Origin: a virus
IMG/VR virus record: IMGVR_UViG_3300032288_004140
Span: 1-31,844 of that record
Strand: one strand, 5' to 3'
Length of the DNA stretch: 31,844 nt
The stretch's first letter is position 1, and every line of letters starts with the position of its first letter. A program made the translations under genes and the position numbers. Under the pieces are notes generated by a model. It did not search any database. It had not been told where the DNA came from and worked only from the letters and a program-made list of their open reading frames with translations. Of this stretch, positions 9,276 through 17,685 are shown piece by piece.

Positions 9276-9288
9276 GTTGCTTGTCCTC

Positions 9289-12200
9289 TTACGTCCGGGC
9301 GGTGGAGGTATTTGCCGCCTGTGTGGTTCCCTTGGAGGAGAGACCCGTTACGCGGTAGCTCAAGGATACCAGCACCACGGGCGCGTTCAACTGGAAGTCC
9401 TCCAGACGCACCTGATGATACACTGCCTTGCTGGTGGCTGGCGAGTATCTAATTGTCCTTTGTTTTACGCCGACTTCAGATGACAGCCCGTCACGCACGG
9501 TGCTAGCCTCGACGGTGGCCGCGTCCAGCGTGGTGAAGCTGTCCCGGAGGTCCACGGCCTGGGATACCACGGTGCCAGTCAGGCTGACCCCCGTGCCATC
9601 CGAGGACACGGGCAGGCGGAACCCGAGCAGGATGTGTAGGACCTTTTTGCGAATGGAGGGGTCGCCGAAGTCCAGGGCCCGCGTGGTGACTTGCATCCCG
9701 GAGCCCGTGACTTCGATGGTCTCGGAACCACTGTCGAACGCCCGCACCATGCCCACGGGGGCGTTGTCATCGCGGTAGGACTCGGGCTCTTCCACTTGCA
9801 GGAACCGAAGCACCTTGCCTGTCCAGGTTCCCGCAAAGGCTTCATTGAGGAGGTTACAGGCGTTGGTCACAGCGTGGTTGTCATAGCGAGACCAGCCGCC
9901 CAGCTCACCCTTGGCTTCCGCCGTGTAGTCGTAGCTGAAGGTGCCGGAGTTCCGGGGGGTGTCACCCTCGTCGCCAGCATCCGTCTGCGCCGGGAAGAAT
10001 AGGCGATAGCGGCGCGTGGCCGCGTAGTTGTGGGCCTGCATCACGGCAAGGGCCTCCGCGGAAGTATCTGTCACCAGGCTCCAGAGTCTATCCAGGTTCG
10101 CCCCGAGAGGCTCGATAGTCTGTGCACGCGTGAGGCGAAAGATTCCAGAAGTGTGGGCAAAGATGATGCCCTGGCGTGTCACGGCGATGGAACCAGGGGC
10201 CGCGCAGCCCACACCCTGGCTTTCCACTTTGGCGAGTTGCCGCGTGGCGGGGTCCACGAAGTAGATGCTGTCGGTTTTGAACACCACAAGCTGCCCGGAT
10301 GTCACGGCACCACCGAAAGCGGACTCTCCGAAGAATGGGATGATGCCGGTGATTTCCTGCCCGTCCGCGGGGTTCACGTCCACACACGAGAGCGTGCGGG
10401 CGGGGTCCGCGCTGAAGGGGTTATCCACAAGCTCGGGGTAGTTTGGGAGGGCCAGAAGGAGGCGCGACGGGCGCAGGAGTTCCACGGAAGTTATGGTGGC
10501 ATCCTGGCTGCGGCTCACGTCGTTGGCAAAAAGGATGAACCCGCCACGGTTGGCCACGGCCTCTGTGTATCCCAGTTCTAGGGTGGGATAAAGTTGCTCC
10601 TCCGCCGTCAAGGAGGCGTTGTCCACCATTTCCAGAAGCACGGATGCACCGTCCGTGGGGAACGTGTCGCCAGCCTGGGCTGTGGCAAATGGGATGCCTG
10701 TGCTCGCACGCATGGCAACATTGAAGGCCATGGCAAACCGAGTGGTCACCGAGTACAGCGTATTGGATGGGAAGGTATCCAAGTTGTTTGAACCAGAGCG
10801 ACGAGACTCCTGCCGGTCGTAGTTGAAATCAGCCCCCAGGTACACAGGGATGTGGGAGTTAATGTCTGCGGGGACGTTGGGGTCGCCAGCCAGTACAGCG
10901 GTAGTCACGTCACTGCCTGCGTTGTAGACATAGGACGAGATACCAGGCAGATTGATACGGACAATCATGGGTGTGGCCGTGCCCGTGTTGCCGGCTTGCT
11001 GCGTCGATGCCACTTGCCACCAGCCCATAAACGTGGTGCGGGAGACGGTAGATGCTGTAGTGCGGCACAGGTACACCCATTGTCCCGCGGTCATGGACCC
11101 ATCCACACCGCTGATGGATACGTCAAAGTAGCCGGAACCCACTGTGATGGTGCTTATGGTTTGCACCTTGCCGCCTACCCCCGCGGACTCCACAAACCGA
11201 AATCCGAATACGTTGGCATTGTCCGCGGTGTACGTGCCCGCATACGCAGAGGACACGCGGTAGAGCCAGGACTCGGACAGGTTAAATGTCTGAGATGGCT
11301 GTGCCACAAGTTGAAGCAGGATGCGCGGGTTACTTTTCAGGTTGGCATAGGCCGCCTGGTTCCCGATGGTGGTGATGTACTTGGCCCGGGGCACGGGCTC
11401 CACTGTGGGGAAACTGACCCCGGCCGCCCCGGATTGCGACAGGATGGGAGCCAGGGCGTCGGTCTGTGTTTGCTGCAGAAGCAGGTCCGGCACCGCGTCA
11501 CGGATGTCGAGGTAGCTGCCGGTGCAGCGGCCCTCTGCCTGGTTGTATCTGTGCCCCGCGCCAAAGTACATGTCCTGCTCGGCGATGAAGTAGTAGGGCG
11601 GGACCCCTGTGCCTGCCGTGCGGTACACGCGCACACGGATGCGGTCGTAATCCAGGCCGGGGAACACAGGCATGCCCAGGAGACGCAGGAGGATGCCCGT
11701 GGTGCTTGTGATTTGGACCTGCACGTCCTCGGAGGCTGCGGAAGCAGTGGCCAGGACAAACCCATTGGCATCCACAGCGTGGGCCCGGAAGTAGTACTTG
11801 TAGGTGGCTTGGGACTGCGTGGTCAGACTCGTAGTGCCCGCAGGGATGCCATTCAAGCTCTGCGGTTCCACGAACGTTACTACGCCTGTGGTGGCGTTTA
11901 CCGTGGCCACAGTGACGACCCTCAGTGTGCCGCCGCTTGTGGCCGTGACCTTTTGTCCCGGCTGCAAGACTTCCGTCTGGTTGGCCGTAGTTGCGGTGAA
12001 AACCCCGGAGGTTGTGGTGCCGGCAATGGCCGTCCCTGATGGGAGTGCAATGGTCCCCCCGCCTGTGGTGCTTGTCACCAGGAACAGGGCGGGATTCCAG
12101 CGGGGCAGGCCCGCACGCAGGATGTAGTTTCCGTCCCATTTCTGTATAGGGTCCTGGTAGTTAGTCAGGAACAGGTTGTTGTTGGCCATGGTGCTGTGGA

Positions 12201-14772
12201 CCAGTTCCTGGTCAGAGTACGGGTCCACGCGGAATTGCCTTGGCTGGTACTGCAGGCTTGCTGGGAGCGTGTCCGAAGTGGAACCCGCTGCCTCGCCCGG
12301 GACAAATCTGGACGCCACATCCACGGTGATGCTGGACGTGTAAGAGTCGATGAAAGTGCCCTCCAGGGACAGCTCCATGTGGCGAGGGTACAAACGGCAG
12401 AAGATTTCCGCCTCTCCTGCGTAAGTCGGGAGAAGCGCGGCCAGGGTCGAGCCTGCTGGGGGGTACACTGTCATGGAGCGCGAGGTTGCGATTGCCGACA
12501 CAATCCACTCACCGGACAGTCTCCCAGCGCGACTCACAAAGATGGTGTCCCCCGGCGAGAAATACTGAGTGAAGTCCGCCGCAGTCGCGTAGAATGTGGC
12601 CGCCGTACCATCCGCGTTTATGTCCAACCTTGTCGCAACTAGGTCTGGGTTCCTGTAAATGCGCCGCACGGTATACCGCGTAGGCTGGTCTTCGATGGTG
12701 AGCACGTCCCCCGGCACCACATCGTCTATGTTTTCTGTGATGGTGGAAGTGCTGTCCCGCAAGGAAATGACACGTCCAGTGTGCTGCAGGAGGCATGTCT
12801 GTCCGTAGGGGATTTCAGTGGTGCCAGTTACGGGGCCCACGAAAATATAGGCCGAGATAGTACCCTGCACCTGCAAGCTGCCGCCAGACGGCAAGGACTG
12901 TGAAAACAGTGTGTCCCCGACTGCAGGCCAGTATCCGTTTCCTACAGATGCGTTGTCCACGCGGATACGGTCGGTGAACACCCCGGCCTGTCCTTGGTTG
13001 GTGAAATCCCAGTCGGAGCTGTCGAGGTCGGGCATCCTGATGGTGAATACAATTTGGCTTGCCGAGCTGAAGTTCACTGAGAGGACGGGCCAGTCCCCAT
13101 CGAACTGGCTGTACACAGAGAAGCGTAAAGAGAGGAGGTCAGCACAGGCTGAGGTATCTTCGGGGTAATACAGGTCCGACTCCGAGCCTGACGAGTTGAG
13201 TGTGGTGACACGGTTGGGCGTGGACACCGTGACCTGGGCCTGACCAGCGGTGCCATTGTAGGCGAAGTTTGTGACCTCGGCCCAGCCCTCCGACCCGCCG
13301 TCAATAGTGTACCCCCCACGTGTCCGCAGCACGGTGTCGCCCGTGCCGTGGAACAACGGGGCAATTGTGCTGTCCAGTGCCACGAAATGCCGGAGGTATG
13401 GGTACCTGCGGGGCATGCCGTAGGTAGTGCCCTCGGCCACGCGGGATGCCTCGCGGAAGAGGTTCCACCCCAGGGTGGCACAAAGATATGCATCACCCTC
13501 GGATTTGTAGCTGTCGGTGCTTGTGACCCAGCCCGGTTTACCTGTGCGGGGTTCGGCATAGATGCTGGCGTGGTCCAGGCCCCAGAGTGTGAGTGCAGTG
13601 GAGCCGACTCCGGCGGACACGTCCACACCGGCAATAGTATGCGGCTCGACGCAAATAATGTTCGTACGCGCAGTGGCGTACTCCAGGAGTACGCGGAAGC
13701 TGGCCGACGATGCCGTGTTGTTTTGGAAGGTAACCGTAGCTGTATTTGCCACGGCATCCACGACGATGCTGTCAGGGATTACTGCAGTGAGTAGTCCTGC
13801 GTTGTCGTCCAAGTAGGGTTGCACGAGGACAAAATGGGTTTCAAGGTCACTAAAGGTGACAGTGATAGTTTCACCTGCTGCGGCTGTGCCCGTGGCGACT
13901 TGAGCCATGCCTATGTTGCGAAGACACACGCGGACCGTGGTAGCAGGGTCTGTGGTCCAACGGATTTGGATGTTACCGCCTGTGTTTCGGATGACATCGG
14001 GAGTAAACAGGGTGGCAGTGGTACCGGAGATACCGAAACACTGCACCATGATGTCAGTGCCGGTGAAACCGTGCGTGGCTGCCAGGATGTCCACGTAGTT
14101 GTAGCCAATACCTGGCGAATAGGGAGAAGTAAAAGTTGTGGTGTACCGCTCTCCCGCCAGGCTGCTGTTGTCAATGGCGTAGATATACGCCTTCAGGTCG
14201 TCTGGGTCTGGGTTGATAATTTCCGTGGTGACGTCAAAGGTCCCCGTGTCGATACTTTGCGCGTTGGGGATGATGACCGAGTTGGAGCGTGTCGTCTCGG
14301 AGGTGGACTCCACAATGCCGAGCATCACGGTAGCATTCCCAATCCCGTGCTCCGCCGCCGTAAGTGTCTGTGTAGTCGTCGAGAGTGCTGTGAAGGTTTT
14401 CCTAACGTCCACTGAGAATGTGGAGTAGTAGCGGTAACCCGCAGTGGTATCAAAGTCGTAACCGCTGGTACCAAAGTTGGCACGGCCTTGCACAAGGATG
14501 GGGGCGGGCTTGAGTTGGCTTACGTCGATGGAGTCATCGAGAGTGAAGCAGATGGGACCAAGGGCACCGGCGGTCTGCTCCACACTTACGACGCGCAGCG
14601 GGAGCCAGCCGTGGGTCTCGAAACCTTTACGTTTCTCAAGCTGGCCCTCGGGGGCTGCGTCCGCGTTGAGGCAGTCTTCGATGTGCCCGGCCGGGATGGC
14701 GGCTTCGGCTGCCAGCTGGTTGATGCCACGGGTGAATGCTTTTTCGACAATGCTTTGGTACTGGATGGCCAT
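9289..14772 (-). CDS. Very large tail nozzle protein (T7 gp12 / P22 gp10-like), 1827 aa
   Basis: This is likely the tail nozzle (tail tubular protein B) through which DNA leaves the virion. The first 60 residues carry the pattern seen in nozzle proteins: AEAAIPAGHIEDCLNADA followed by LEKRKGF. The last third contains beta-propeller-like strands typical of this class, including VVFKTDSIYFVDPAT, then GCAAPGSIAVTRQGIIFAH and SGIFRLTR. The middle roughly 1000 residues are Thr/Ser/Gly/Val-rich beta sequence and make the protein far longer than T7 gp12 (about 800 aa). The start is set at the ATG at 14772, preceded by GGGAG with a 10-base spacer. The frame stays open 49 codons further but has no ribosome site there. 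It lies downstream of the adaptor and upstream of the ejection cassette, as expected. Confidence 0.85.
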   Translation of the reverse strand: MAIQYQSIVEKAFTRGINQLAAEAAIPAGHIEDCLNADAAPEGQLEKRKGFETHGWLPLRVVSVEQTAGALGPICFTLDDSIDVSQLKPAPILVQGRANFGTSGYDFDTTAGYRYYSTFSVDVRKTFTALSTTTQTLTAAEHGIGNATVMLGIVESTSETTRSNSVIIPNAQSIDTGTFDVTTEIINPDPDDLKAYIYAIDNSSLAGERYTTTFTSPYSPGIGYNYVDILAATHGFTGTDIMVQCFGISGTTATLFTPDVIRNTGGNIQIRWTTDPATTVRVCLRNIGMAQVATGTAAAGETITVTFSDLETHFVLVQPYLDDNAGLLTAVIPDSIVVDAVANTATVTFQNNTASSASFRVLLEYATARTNIICVEPHTIAGVDVSAGVGSTALTLWGLDHASIYAEPRTGKPGWVTSTDSYKSEGDAYLCATLGWNLFREASRVAEGTTYGMPRRYPYLRHFVALDSTIAPLFHGTGDTVLRTRGGYTIDGGSEGWAEVTNFAYNGTAGQAQVTVSTPNRVTTLNSSGSESDLYYPEDTSACADLLSLRFSVYSQFDGDWPVLSVNFSSASQIVFTIRMPDLDSSDWDFTNQGQAGVFTDRIRVDNASVGNGYWPAVGDTLFSQSLPSGGSLQVQGTISAYIFVGPVTGTTEIPYGQTCLLQHTGRVISLRDSTSTITENIDDVVPGDVLTIEDQPTRYTVRRIYRNPDLVATRLDINADGTAATFYATAADFTQYFSPGDTIFVSRAGRLSGEWIVSAIATSRSMTVYPPAGSTLAALLPTYAGEAEIFCRLYPRHMELSLEGTFIDSYTSSITVDVASRFVPGEAAGSTSDTLPASLQYQPRQFRVDPYSDQELVHSTMANNNLFLTNYQDPIQKWDGNYILRAGLPRWNPALFLVTSTTGGGTIALPSGTAIAGTTTSGVFTATTANQTEVLQPGQKVTATSGGTLRVVTVATVNATTGVVTFVEPQSLNGIPAGTTSLTTQSQATYKYYFRAHAVDANGFVLATASAASEDVQVQITSTTGILLRLLGMPVFPGLDYDRIRVRVYRTAGTGVPPYYFIAEQDMYFGAGHRYNQAEGRCTGSYLDIRDAVPDLLLQQTQTDALAPILSQSGAAGVSFPTVEPVPRAKYITTIGNQAAYANLKSNPRILLQLVAQPSQTFNLSESWLYRVSSAYAGTYTADNANVFGFRFVESAGVGGKVQTISTITVGSGYFDVSISGVDGSMTAGQWVYLCRTTASTVSRTTFMGWWQVASTQQAGNTGTATPMIVRINLPGISSYVYNAGSDVTTAVLAGDPNVPADINSHIPVYLGADFNYDRQESRRSGSNNLDTFPSNTLYSVTTRFAMAFNVAMRASTGIPFATAQAGDTFPTDGASVLLEMVDNASLTAEEQLYPTLELGYTEAVANRGGFILFANDVSRSQDATITSVELLRPSRLLLALPNYPELVDNPFSADPARTLSCVDVNPADGQEITGIIPFFGESAFGGAVTSGQLVVFKTDSIYFVDPATRQLAKVESQGVGCAAPGSIAVTRQGIIFAHTSGIFRLTRAQTIEPLGANLDRLWSLVTDTSAEALAVMQAHNYAATRRYRLFFPAQTDAGDEGDTPRNSGTFSYDYTAEAKGELGGWSRYDNHAVTNACNLLNEAFAGTWTGKVLRFLQVEEPESYRDDNAPVGMVRAFDSGSETIEVTGSGMQVTTRALDFGDPSIRKKVLHILLGFRLPVSSDGTGVSLTGTVVSQAVDLRDSFTTLDAATVEASTVRDGLSSEVGVKQRTIRYSPATSKAVYHQVRLEDFQLNAPVVLVSLSYRVTGLSSKGTTQAANTSTART

Positions 14773-14803
14773 GACTATGAGTCTCCCAGGCGTTTGCGCG
14801 GAG

Positions 14804-14828
14804 GCAGGCCGGGCATGTCCGGCACTGC
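14804..14828 (-). other. Hairpin in the nozzle-gene leader
   Basis: On the gene strand a 25-base imperfect inverted repeat forms about nine base pairs with a single bulge and a six-base loop. It lies between the candidate -10 element at 14838-14846 and the nozzle start, so it would be within the 5' untranslated leader. Its role is unknown. Confidence 0.45.
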
Positions 14829-14837
14829 ATTGCTGGG

Positions 14838-14846
14838 ATTGTAGCA
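14838..14846 (-). promoter_or_regulatory. Candidate extended -10 element before the nozzle gene
   Basis: The gene strand reads TGCTACAAT, an extended -10 (TGn plus TACAAT, five of six to consensus), 66 bases before the nozzle start. No good -35 hexamer is visible at 16-18 bases, which extended -10 promoters can tolerate. It lies in the 212-base gap, the longest in the nozzle/ejection part of the window. This is a motif match only. Confidence 0.35.
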
Positions 14847-14899
14847 CGCCAGACAGGGGAGGGCCAGGCAGGACAGGAGCGGGCCTTCCGGCCGCAGGG

Positions 14900-14957
14900 G
14901 GGAGGTTCCGAAGGAACACGACCGAGCGGAGCGAGGGAGTAGGGGTATCCTTACCAA
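14900..14957 (+). repeat. 58-base inverted-repeat arm, copy C
   Basis: This is the reverse complement of 5036-5093 with one mismatch. It lies in the gap between the HEAGH-protein gene and the nozzle gene, on the strand opposite to copy B. It includes GTTCC-GAA-GGAAC, a perfect small hairpin, and the GGTATCCTTACCAA core shared by the whole family. Together with copy B it brackets the nozzle and three ejection genes. Confidence 0.9.
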
Positions 14958-14984
14958 TGCTGCTAGAACAAAGGGTTAGCCCTA

Positions 14985-15515
14985 CTACTTCCCCGTCCTC
15001 CGCATCACGAAGTCCGAGAGGGACTCGTCATCCCGCGGCGTACCCGAGACCCTATCCAGGGCCTTTCGGATGGCTCCCAGGGCGCCGGTACGGTCCCTCC
15101 GGTACTCCTCGGCCTGCTTCACGGCCTCCTCGAAGGCCCGGTCCGCGAAGCTCGGCTCCCTACGCATGCGCTCCATTTCGGCCTTCTGGACCTTCGGGCC
15201 CAGGCCCAGGAAACTCTTGCGGGCTGCCTGCACCTTGCCGCCGAGGCTGTGCAGTTCGTCGCGTTCCGCCATGTGACCAGCCTCATGGAGCAGCGTCAAG
15301 TCGCGGAGCCTTGGCACTGCCTCTGGGCCCTCCAGGTCTGGGGACTCTGCCACGCGCACTGTGCCCTCCGGGTCCCGCGGGTCCACCATGCCAGCCTTGC
15401 CCTTGTGGGCCAGCCCGGCGTCGCGGAGGATGCGCTGGATGCGTCCACGTGGGCCCCAGGCTCTTTCGCTTGCCCGGCGTAGGGTACTTTCGTCTTGTTG
15501 GTCATTTTTTCCCAT
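14985..15515 (-). CDS. HEAGH-motif protein, possible zinc metallopeptidase, 176 aa
   Basis: The sequence LTLLHEAGHMAERDE (residues 74-88) contains HExxH at 77-81, the zinc-binding and catalytic signature of zincin metallopeptidases. A third ligand could be a Glu in the helix FEEAVKQAEEYRR (128-140), but this is inference. The N terminus is basic and the C terminus charged; no signal peptide or membrane segment is seen. The gene overlaps the end of the upstream gene by 14 bases, with AGGTG close ahead of the ATG, suggesting coupled translation. It lies between the adaptor group and the nozzle gene, so a virion-associated protease or peptidoglycan-acting role is possible. A five-residue motif in a short protein is limited evidence. 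Confidence 0.65.
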   Translation of the reverse strand: MGKNDQQDESTLRRASERAWGPRGRIQRILRDAGLAHKGKAGMVDPRDPEGTVRVAESPDLEGPEAVPRLRDLTLLHEAGHMAERDELHSLGGKVQAARKSFLGLGPKVQKAEMERMRREPSFADRAFEEAVKQAEEYRRDRTGALGAIRKALDRVSGTPRDDESLSDFVMRRTGK

Positions 15516-15975
15516 ACTGCACCTGGTTGTTGATGTTACGTAACTTGGTGCGGATTTCCTCCTCGCTCAAACCCTTGGCCCGCATGGCTTCCCTGAGTTG
15601 TTGCATGGCCTTGTTACTTTCCTCGCCCCCCAGTCCCTTGAGTTTCTGCGTGGCCGTCTCTACCGCGTCGCCCTTCTTTATCCAGCTGCGTACGTCATCG
15701 GCCGATGGTGCTTTCTGTACCACGCGGCCGAGCCCCTTGAGTTTACGTCCCAGGGGCCCTGCGGCGGACATTGCTGCGTCTGCCGGGCTCTCCGGCACGT
15801 AGTCCAGGGCCTCGCCGGCAAGCGTGGAGCCTGCGGCGGCCACGCCTGCGCCCAGGTTGGGGTAGCCCGCTTCATTGGCGCGGTTCGCAATTTCCTGCAT
15901 CTTGGAATCCACTGCGGCCTGCGTGCGGGCCTTGAAACGCTTGAGCTTGGGGAAAACGCCTTCTTGTTCTGCCAT
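15502..15975 (-). CDS. Hypothetical protein, 157 aa
   Basis: I do not recognise this protein. It has a basic N terminus, an Ala/Gly-rich segment near 40-75 and a charged helical C terminus containing LSEEEIRTKLRNINNQVQ. The ATG at 15975 follows AAGGA with an 8-base spacer, immediately after the preceding small gene. It overlaps the following HEAGH-motif gene by 14 bases, so the two are probably translated together. It may be a minor virion or assembly protein given its location in the head-tail connector region. Confidence 0.65.
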   Translation of the reverse strand: MAEQEGVFPKLKRFKARTQAAVDSKMQEIANRANEAGYPNLGAGVAAAGSTLAGEALDYVPESPADAAMSAAGPLGRKLKGLGRVVQKAPSADDVRSWIKKGDAVETATQKLKGLGGEESNKAMQQLREAMRAKGLSEEEIRTKLRNINNQVQYGKK

Positions 15976-15979
15976 GTGG

Positions 15980-16135
15980 TCAGTCCTTTTTCTCTTTGCG
16001 GGCCGTGCTCAGTACGATGGCCAGTATTTGCCGCATGGGCCGTTTCTTGCCCTCAGGCTTATCTTCGTTTGCTTTCTTGAGTTCGCGTATATTGGCCGAG
16101 ATGGCCTTTTTCCCACTTCCCTTCATGAGCGGCAT
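15980..16135 (-). CDS. Small basic phage protein of a common family, 51 aa
   Basis: The frame reads MPLMKGSGKKAISANIREL at its N terminus, then a Lys/Glu/Pro linker, then RQILAIVLSTARKEKKD. This layout (MP-KKG..K-I..NI.., then a short QA-AIAL..AR helix) is one I know from many small phage proteins of unknown function near virion genes. It starts at an ATG 5 bases after the adaptor stop codon; its GGAGG site lies inside the last codons of the adaptor gene with an 8-base spacer. The next gene starts 5 bases after its stop. The family resemblance is from memory. Confidence 0.75.
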   Translation of the reverse strand: MPLMKGSGKKAISANIRELKKANEDKPEGKKRPMRQILAIVLSTARKEKKD

Positions 16136-16140
16136 ATGTA

Positions 16141-17118
16141 TTACCTCCGTAGCACTAGGACGCCCGAACGGGGGTTCCTACGCCAGTTGTTGGACCTATT
16201 GCGTACGCGGATGGTGTTTGGCCTTCCGGACCAACTCCGCTGCACGTCCTCCTCCATCTTCGAGACCTGCGACATCAGGATGCCGGGCTCCGCGCCCAGC
16301 TTCGTCACGGCGATGTCGGAGGCGGCATATTGCAGGATGTAGTTGGCCGCGGGTTTGCGCATGAAGGGCACGCAGGTGCCGGCGATGGGGGCGATGTAGT
16401 CGTCGGCCTCCACAGTGGACGGGAGCGTGCCTGTGACGGTGCGCCCCTGCACAGTGCTGCGTGTGGGTGTCCCGCGGAAAGTCACCTTGCGGTCCACGAT
16501 GGACTGGATTTGCATGGTGGCCTTGATGGCGCCCGTGTCCTTGTCCACGAGATTGACGTAGGACTCCAGGTCATCCACGGAGGTGGACAGTTCGTCGCCG
16601 GGCTCGTCCAGCATCACGTATCTGGAGCCTGCGTTCACGAGCGTGATGCGGCCCTGCTCCTGCACAAGGGGCTCCACATCGCGGCAATACCAGATGCGCA
16701 GGGAACCAAAGTTGGGCGCCGCGGGAATGAGGCGGTACTGGTTCCCAATCTGGCAGAAATAGTAGGGGGCGGTGCCCGTGGCGCTGGTGTCCTCGTACAG
16801 GTCGATGTCAGAGATGCCGATGGGCTCCAGGCGCTGGTAGATGCCAGCTGTGGCACTGAACTCCACCTTCAGGAGCCGGCCCTCGAAGGCCGAATCGGGG
16901 ATGTCGTAGTCCGTCTGGCCGGCCACGATGGTCACATCCGCGGAGGTCAGCAGCGGGGGGTTGTAGTGGCGGGCAAGAACGCTGGCCACTCGGTCCTGGG
17001 CCCTATTGAGCGAGGCTAGGATTTCGGAATCCTGGACGTCGGCCGTGTTTGCTTCGTCAATTAATTCGCGGACTTCTTGGATTAGCGCGTTTGTAGTTAG
17101 GCGTCTTGTGAAGGCCAT
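16141..17118 (-). CDS. Head-tail adaptor / tail tubular protein A-like, 325 aa
   Basis: This is likely the ring protein joining portal to nozzle, the counterpart of T7 gp11 or P22 gp4. The N terminus (ALIQEVRELIDEAN, then SEILASLNRAQDRVAS) matches the helical start of these adaptors. It is followed by a beta-rich centre with a YDIPDSAFEGRLLKVEF segment near 72-88, then IRLIPAAP-type and IWYCRDVEPL strands. The C terminus is strongly basic (RNRSNNWRR). The ATG at 17118 has AGGGAG with a 10-base spacer and overlaps the end of the preceding small gene by 22 bases. Order relative to the nozzle gene supports the call. Confidence 0.78.
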   Translation of the reverse strand: MAFTRRLTTNALIQEVRELIDEANTADVQDSEILASLNRAQDRVASVLARHYNPPLLTSADVTIVAGQTDYDIPDSAFEGRLLKVEFSATAGIYQRLEPIGISDIDLYEDTSATGTAPYYFCQIGNQYRLIPAAPNFGSLRIWYCRDVEPLVQEQGRITLVNAGSRYVMLDEPGDELSTSVDDLESYVNLVDKDTGAIKATMQIQSIVDRKVTFRGTPTRSTVQGRTVTGTLPSTVEADDYIAPIAGTCVPFMRKPAANYILQYAASDIAVTKLGAEPGILMSQVSKMEEDVQRSWSGRPNTIRVRNRSNNWRRNPRSGVLVLRR

Positions 17119-17303
17119 GATGGCTTGGCTCCCTTTCGGCGGTGGTTCTTGTACTCTGGCTTTTTGTCAGGATGCTTGCCCCAGCGGCTCCTATATCGAC
17201 GGATGCACCGCAAGCAACAGTCCACCTGCTCCAGTACCACCGCACGGGACATACTAAGCAGGCATCCCTCCAGCTGGGCTTTGGCCTTGGTGCGGCGCGG
17301 CAT
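17097..17303 (-). CDS. Small basic CxxC protein, 68 aa
   Basis: This has a strong start: an ATG at 17303 with GGAG and an 8-base spacer, directly after an intrinsic terminator. The protein is very basic, with a CCLRC cluster near residues 29-33 and Arg/Lys-rich C terminus. It overlaps the start of the adaptor gene by 22 bases, suggesting coupling. The single CxxC could bind metal only with partners. No known family was recognised. A competing frame at 17057-17317 lacks a comparable ribosome site. Confidence 0.6.
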   Translation of the reverse strand: MPRRTKAKAQLEGCLLSMSRAVVLEQVDCCLRCIRRYRSRWGKHPDKKPEYKNHRRKGAKPSWPSQDA

Positions 17304-17315
17304 GGTAGTGTCTCC

Positions 17316-17347
17316 AAAAGAAAAGGCCCGCCCGGGTTGGGGCGGGC
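17316..17347 (-). terminator. Strong intrinsic terminator
   Basis: On the gene strand GCCCGCCC pairs perfectly with GGGCGGGC across a six-base loop and is followed after one base by TTTTCTTTT. This is a textbook Rho-independent terminator after the 70-residue gene. It separates the fibre-holin block from the adaptor-nozzle block. The ribosome site of the next gene begins immediately after the U-tract, so the adaptor block needs readthrough, antitermination or a promoter at or beyond this point. Confidence 0.88.
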
Positions 17348-17389
17348 ACTTTGTGCATTTGTTTCCAGAGTGGGGCGTTTTCGCAGGAA

Positions 17390-17602
17390 TCAGGCCATCT
17401 CTTCTTCGGCCACAGCCTCTTTGCCCGCCGCAGGTGCTTCTTTTTTGCGTTTAGCCAATTCAGCTTCAAGTTCTTCAAGGCTGAACTCGGCGAGCATCCG
17501 TGGCTCCTCTTCCTCTGCCGGTTCAACCTCCAGGCCAAGCTCAAAGCTGGGTTCTTCCTTTTCCATCTCCTTGGGCGGCATCTTTCCGGGCATCTTGAGC
17601 AT
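17390..17602 (-). CDS. Small acidic protein, 70 aa
   Basis: The protein begins MLKMPGKMPPKEMEKEE and is dominated by Glu with Ala and Pro; a short helix FSLEELEAELAKRKKE lies near 40-55. The ATG at 17602 follows AGGAG with a 7-base spacer. It lies between the holin gene and the terminator. There is no membrane segment, so it is not an obvious lysis protein. The function is unknown. Confidence 0.65.
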   Translation of the reverse strand: MLKMPGKMPPKEMEKEEPSFELGLEVEPAEEEEPRMLAEFSLEELEAELAKRKKEAPAAGKEAVAEEEMA

Positions 17603-17685
17603 ACGTGTTCTCCTTTGCCTGCTTCGTGCGGGCGGTTACGAGGTAATCTTAGCGGTGGGCAGGGGCTTTGGCAAGCAGTAGCTGC

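Noticed and set aside
14773-14919. 49-codon upstream extension of the nozzle frame
   Set aside because: It has no ribosome site and Pro-rich composition; the ATG at 14772 has a good site and begins with the family-like sequence.
14775-14957. Possible 60-residue gene in the gap before the nozzle gene
   Set aside because: It has no ribosome site, begins within repeat copy C and has Pro/Ser/Cys-rich composition unlike neighbouring genes.
14477-15802. 441-residue plus-strand open frame
   Set aside because: It spans the antisense of three minus-strand genes and the 212-base gap, and has Arg/Pro/Cys-rich composition typical of a shadow frame.
17057-17317. 86-residue minus-strand frame overlapping the 68-residue gene
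   Set aside because: It has Trp/Cys/Arg-rich composition and no ribosome site, whereas the 68-residue frame has a strong one.
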